Part shown: positions 60,784-64,000 of the stretch, in pieces | Layout of the letters: each line of letters begins with the position of its first letter | How positions within the stretch are numbered: position 1 is the stretch's first letter | Source of the DNA: CAZEGV01 sp964511645 | Lineage (GTDB): Bacteria; Bacteroidota; Bacteroidia; Cytophagales; JAAEPT01 | Assembly (NCBI GenBank): GCA_964511645.1 | Contig: CAZEGV010000005.1 | Coordinates: forward strand, 3,050 to 67,049 | Direction of reading: 5' to 3' | DNA length: 64,000 bases | The notes under the pieces: model-generated | The model's input: only the letters and a program-made list of their open reading frames with translations | Database searches by the model: none | Told to the model about the DNA's origin: nothing | Program-made: the position numbers and the translations under genes

Positions 60784-63700
60784 ATGGTATATAATATGAA
60801 GAATTTTAAAAAGTCACTGCTGTTTTTGTTTTTGTTGATTTCTATTTTATCGATAGGGCAGAAAAGAGCTAATATTTGGTACTTCGGAAAATGGGCAGGG
60901 TTAGATTTTAACACAGTCCCCCCTACCTCTTTAACAACACCTCAAGTAGCTGCCAACATTAATACCTCTGAAGGCTCTGCTTCTATTTCTGACAACACGG
61001 GAATACTTCAGTTTTATACGGATGGGATAAACGTTTGGAATCGAAACCATGCGTTAATGACTACAAGTCTATGGGGAAACTCCTCTGCTGCTCAGTCAGG
61101 TATTATTCTCCCTGTTATTGGCAGTACAACTAAGTATTATGTTTTTACTGCTGAATCTATAACAAACAATGGCGGGACTGGTAAAGGAATTAATTACACT
61201 GTTATTGACATGACTCTAAACGGTGGATTAGGGGGCGTTGAGCTAATCACAGGTGTCGAAACTAAAAATAAAATAATAAAAACAGGATATTTAAGTGAAA
61301 TGAATGGGCTCGTCGCCCATTCTAACGGAACAGATTATTGGCTAATTAATCATGAATTAAATTCAAACAACTACATAATCACCCCTATTAATGCTACAGG
61401 AGTAGATGTCGCTAATCAGCAATCAGTGTCCTTAGGCTATGCCCCAAAAAATGGAATTGGGTCTATTAAACCTTCACCCTGTGGAGATAAACTAGCCATT
61501 ACTTATTGGGCAGAAGCTGGAGTTGGGGGAATTAGCCAAGTACAAATCATAGATTTCAATAATACAACAGGTACTCCTTCTGCTCCCATAGTTACTATTA
61601 CAGGGATAGATCCGTATGGTTTAGAGTTTTCTCCTAATGGACAATATTTATTTGTTTCAGACTTGGTTTCTAAGACAGTTTTCAGTTATCGGCTCTCTGA
61701 CATGAATAGAGTCACACTAGGTACGGTTGGGGGGGCTAAAGCTGGAGCTCTTCAACAAGGTCCTGATGGAAAAATTTATGTTGCTTCAGAGTACAACAGC
61801 TCTCCATCATTTCTTGATGTAATAGACAACCCTAATACGGGTGGTACTTGGGTATCTAAAGGAGTTGCCTTAGCAACCACAGGAACTTTTGGAGCATTGT
61901 CTCAATTAGGACTTCCACCTTTTGTCCCTTCTTTTGTAAGTAATGTAGTACAAATTTCTCATACTGACTTATGTGTAAATACATCTATTAACTTTTCATA
62001 TACGTTTACGGGTACGCTTAGTGGTACACCTTTATGGGATTTTGGTGATGGTACAGGTACTTCAAATGCTAACTCACCCAACCACACCTATACCACTTCA
62101 GGTGATTATACTGTAACGCTTACTGTAACAGATGCTACTTGTGGGATCACCAAAACAGAGACCGTCCCAATAGTTATTGGTCCAGATCCAATTACAGATC
62201 CCAACTTAGACTATTGCCCAGGAGATGAGATAGATTTAAGTTTGGGAGACAGTAAAAACTATTGCTACTATACAGATGCCGCTCAAACTAACCTTATTGG
62301 TTGTGGAGACCCTGTTAAATATACACCTTCTGGGTCTGGAGATAAAACAGTATATGTAAATGTAGACGGGTTTGTTGGAGGAACTTATGGACCAACGAAT
62401 TTACCTTCAAATGAGGGGCTCTATAAGAGCACTAACTATATGGATTTTACAGTGCTAAAGTCTTTAAGGGTTATTTCTTTGGATGTAGAAAGTGGCTATG
62501 CTCATTTCACTAATGAACCATGGAGGATAAAAGATAGTGGGGGAGTGATTATTGCTAGTGGTGTTTTTACCGCTTCGGCAAATGTTAGGTATACAATTAC
62601 GATTAACACTGTATTGACTGCGGGTAATTACAAGTTAGAGTTTAATGACAACAGCCATAAATATAGTCCTTTAGTAGGAAATGAAGATGTTTCTATTATC
62701 GATTTTCATCCAACAACATGGACCTCAAGTGATCCTGTTGACGGAGGAGGGACAGGGTACATAGCAGCCAATTGGGTACTTGAGCCAATTGAAGAGCCAT
62801 GGTGTGCAGCTTTACCTATTGTGATAACAAAAAAAACCATTGGGTGTTGCCCCTTTACAGTCACTTTATCATCCACTTCAGGTGGGGCTTGTGACGGGAT
62901 CTTACCAACAGAAAAAAACGGTGAGATTTTAGTGGAAATAGCTGGGGCACTTTACCCAGACTTCCCTAACCCTGGTTTTGCCATATATACAACAAACGTC
63001 TCTGGTCCAGGTACAGAAAGTCAAACTTATGGAAAACCACCTGAACCATCTGGTGTTTTATCTGACACAGCTATAGTTACTAATGGGCCAGGTATTTATA
63101 CTATAGAGGTAGTTTTAAAAACACATAACCCTACAACAACCCATATCTGTACAATAACGAAAACCATAGACTTAGCAGCCATTCCTCTTCCAACCATTCC
63201 TATAATCGAAGGGAAAAAAAATTACTGCATAGGAGAAGATATAGCTTTAAATGTAACTGCTACCACAACAACCGCAGGGGCTATATATATATGGGAAAAA
63301 GATTTTGGAGCAATCGGTGGCACAACTTCTAGCTACACTAAAACAAGTGCAGTAGCTTCTGATGCTGGAGATTATGTTGTAAAAGTGATTAAAAATGGAT
63401 GTAGCTCAAAGAGTATAAGTAATGCTATAACTATAGGGTCAGCAGCAACTCCTCCCACGGTATCTAACTTAAATTACTGTAAAGATGAAACTGGGATCCC
63501 TACACTAACAGCAACAGGGCTAAATTTAAAATGGTATACGACAAATACAGGAGGCTCGGCTTTAGCATCAGCACCCACACCAAGTACGGCAACAGCCACA
63601 ACACTTAGTTATTGGGTAAGCCAGACAATAGGCGGATCCTGTGAGAGCCCAAGAGTTCAACTAGAAGTAGAGATAAAAGCCTTGCCATCAGCACCAGGCA

Positions 63701-64000
63701 CTACGGACATCAGTGTATGTAAAGACAGTTCACCAGTACCTACCTTATCAGCAACAGGTGCAGGCTCAAAATTATGGTATGCCAATGCAACAGGTGGTAC
63801 AGGTAATGCTACCGCCCCAACATTAACAACAGGCACAGCAGGTACAACCAACTACTATGTAACAAGAACACAAAGCGGTTGTGAGAGTCCACGAGCTACA
63901 CTAGAAGTAGAGATAAAAGCATTGCCTACAGGCATTATTTCAGGCGGTGGAACTATTTGTAATGACGGAACTACGACTACAGATTTATCAATAGTCTTAA
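60784..64000 (+). CDS. Large secreted PKD/Ig-repeat surface protein, cut by the window edge
   Basis: An uninterrupted frame of 1072 codons reaching the window end. ATG 60784 or 60796 precedes a signal peptide (KKSLLFLFLLISILSIGQ). Residues ~25-390 form a beta-propeller-like region (NIWYFGKWAGLDF, YTDGINVWNR, DPYGLEFSPNGQYLFVSD). A PKD domain follows (WDFGDGTGTSNANSPNHTYT, core near 419). Then come beta-sandwich modules and, from ~822, Ig-like repeats; the last two are 80 residues each with a shared LEVEIKALP end. The 3' part, probably with a T9SS type B sorting signal, is missing. A surface adhesin or gliding-type protein is likely. Confidence 0.85.
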   Translation, partial: MVYNMKNFKKSLLFLFLLISILSIGQKRANIWYFGKWAGLDFNTVPPTSLTTPQVAANINTSEGSASISDNTGILQFYTDGINVWNRNHALMTTSLWGNSSAAQSGIILPVIGSTTKYYVFTAESITNNGGTGKGINYTVIDMTLNGGLGGVELITGVETKNKIIKTGYLSEMNGLVAHSNGTDYWLINHELNSNNYIITPINATGVDVANQQSVSLGYAPKNGIGSIKPSPCGDKLAITYWAEAGVGGISQVQIIDFNNTTGTPSAPIVTITGIDPYGLEFSPNGQYLFVSDLVSKTVFSYRLSDMNRVTLGTVGGAKAGALQQGPDGKIYVASEYNSSPSFLDVIDNPNTGGTWVSKGVALATTGTFGALSQLGLPPFVPSFVSNVVQISHTDLCVNTSINFSYTFTGTLSGTPLWDFGDGTGTSNANSPNHTYTTSGDYTVTLTVTDATCGITKTETVPIVIGPDPITDPNLDYCPGDEIDLSLGDSKNYCYYTDAAQTNLIGCGDPVKYTPSGSGDKTVYVNVDGFVGGTYGPTNLPSNEGLYKSTNYMDFTVLKSLRVISLDVESGYAHFTNEPWRIKDSGGVIIASGVFTASANVRYTITINTVLTAGNYKLEFNDNSHKYSPLVGNEDVSIIDFHPTTWTSSDPVDGGGTGYIAANWVLEPIEEPWCAALPIVITKKTIGCCPFTVTLSSTSGGACDGILPTEKNGEILVEIAGALYPDFPNPGFAIYTTNVSGPGTESQTYGKPPEPSGVLSDTAIVTNGPGIYTIEVVLKTHNPTTTHICTITKTIDLAAIPLPTIPIIEGKKNYCIGEDIALNVTATTTTAGAIYIWEKDFGAIGGTTSSYTKTSAVASDAGDYVVKVIKNGCSSKSISNAITIGSAATPPTVSNLNYCKDETGIPTLTATGLNLKWYTTNTGGSALASAPTPSTATATTLSYWVSQTIGGSCESPRVQLEVEIKALPSAPGTTDISVCKDSSPVPTLSATGAGSKLWYANATGGTGNATAPTLTTGTAGTTNYYVTRTQSGCESPRATLEVEIKALPTGIISGGGTICNDGTTTTDLSIVL
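63448..63927 (+). repeat. Two tandem 240-bp Ig-like repeats inside the surface protein gene
   Basis: Units 63448-63687 and 63688-63927 are each exactly 240 bp (80 codons). Shared positions include the cysteine pair (YCKDE / VCKDS; SCESPR / GCESPR), the WY and TGG steps, and the unit end CTAGAAGTAGAGATAAAAGC, identical in DNA. Such near-identical units can expand or contract by recombination. Confidence 0.8.

Noticed and set aside
63657..63851. Minus-strand frame rich in Val, Ala and Pro
   Set aside because: It is the shadow of the repeat-rich surface protein gene, whose plus-strand frame is open for the whole 3.2 kb.
1..64000. tRNA genes, rRNA genes and CRISPR arrays
   Set aside because: Gaps were read for T-loop-like GTTCGA motifs, rRNA cores and regularly spaced direct repeats; none was found. 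The dispersed two-hairpin repeats are far apart and not a CRISPR array.

Overview
This 64 kb window looks like a chromosomal segment of a low-GC member of the Bacteroidota, most likely Flavobacteriales. The evidence is type IX secretion (PorD/DUF4835 and several proteins with the T9SS C-terminal sorting domain), promoters of the Bacteroidota form TTTG-N19-TAnnTTTG upstream of many genes, a near absence of Shine-Dalgarno sequences, the gene orders bamD-rpoZ-coaBC-porD-recN and rpsU-xerC-hpf, and dispersed intergenic hairpin repeats of a kind common in flavobacteria. No rRNA, tRNA, CRISPR array, insertion sequence or prophage was seen.

Layout. 0.2-5.4 kb: metE divergent from an Lrp/AsnC regulator, then a minus-strand operon radC-DUF1684-LMW phosphatase-outer membrane protein. 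5.8-15.7 kb: the membrane half of respiratory complex I (nuoHIJKLMN, without nuoA-G upstream) followed by a long amidophosphoribosyltransferase. 16.2-25 kb (minus): a secreted leucine-rich repeat protein, fabI, then the envelope/T9SS/cofactor run bamD-rpoZ-coaC-coaB-porD-small gene-recN, and an LptA/OstA-like protein. 25-27.7 kb: tilS, an HNH nuclease gene, a 24-bp hairpin, and a second copy of the 3' end of tilS. 27.7-31.1 kb: nucleotide-sugar operon ugd-galE-rfbB. 31.3-33.9 kb: rpsU, xerC, hpf and fbaA. 34-38.8 kb: thrA-thrB-thrC. 38.9-43.5 kb: rsfS-ftsH-lpxH divergent from birA and a frameshifted CDP-alcohol phosphatidyltransferase. 43.7-49.2 kb: purB, a secreted CE4/CBM6-like protein, gpmI. 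49.3-55.9 kb (plus): DUF4783 protein, a sigma-54-type response regulator without a DNA-binding domain, an unknown partner, mrp-nifU, a PASTA protein, a T9SS cargo and a DciA-like protein. 56.1-60.5 kb: a beta-barrel divergent from an XRE regulator, and a four-gene polyamine-type module (DUF4178, SpeD, lipoprotein, membrane-anchored SpeE). 60.8 kb to the end: the first 1072 codons of a large PKD/Ig-repeat surface protein cut by the window edge.

Most genes are core metabolism in tightly packed operons with TAATG/TAGTG stop-start overlaps (thrA/B/C, ftsH/lpxH, the 71-aa gene/recN). The most unusual signals are: (1) the HNH gene lying between tilS and a diverged duplicate of the last ~40 codons of tilS, which looks like a gene-end-replacing, homing-like insertion; (2) five copies plus one remnant of a two-hairpin intergenic repeat, some with compensating changes in a short closing stem; (3) the DUF4178-SpeD-lipoprotein-SpeE module; (4) a ~110-residue Lys/Pro-rich tail on NuoI; (5) two genes (coaBC and a CDP-alcohol phosphatidyltransferase) that each look one base short of a full-length frame. 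All calls rest on reading the sequence and on memory of protein families; no searches were run.
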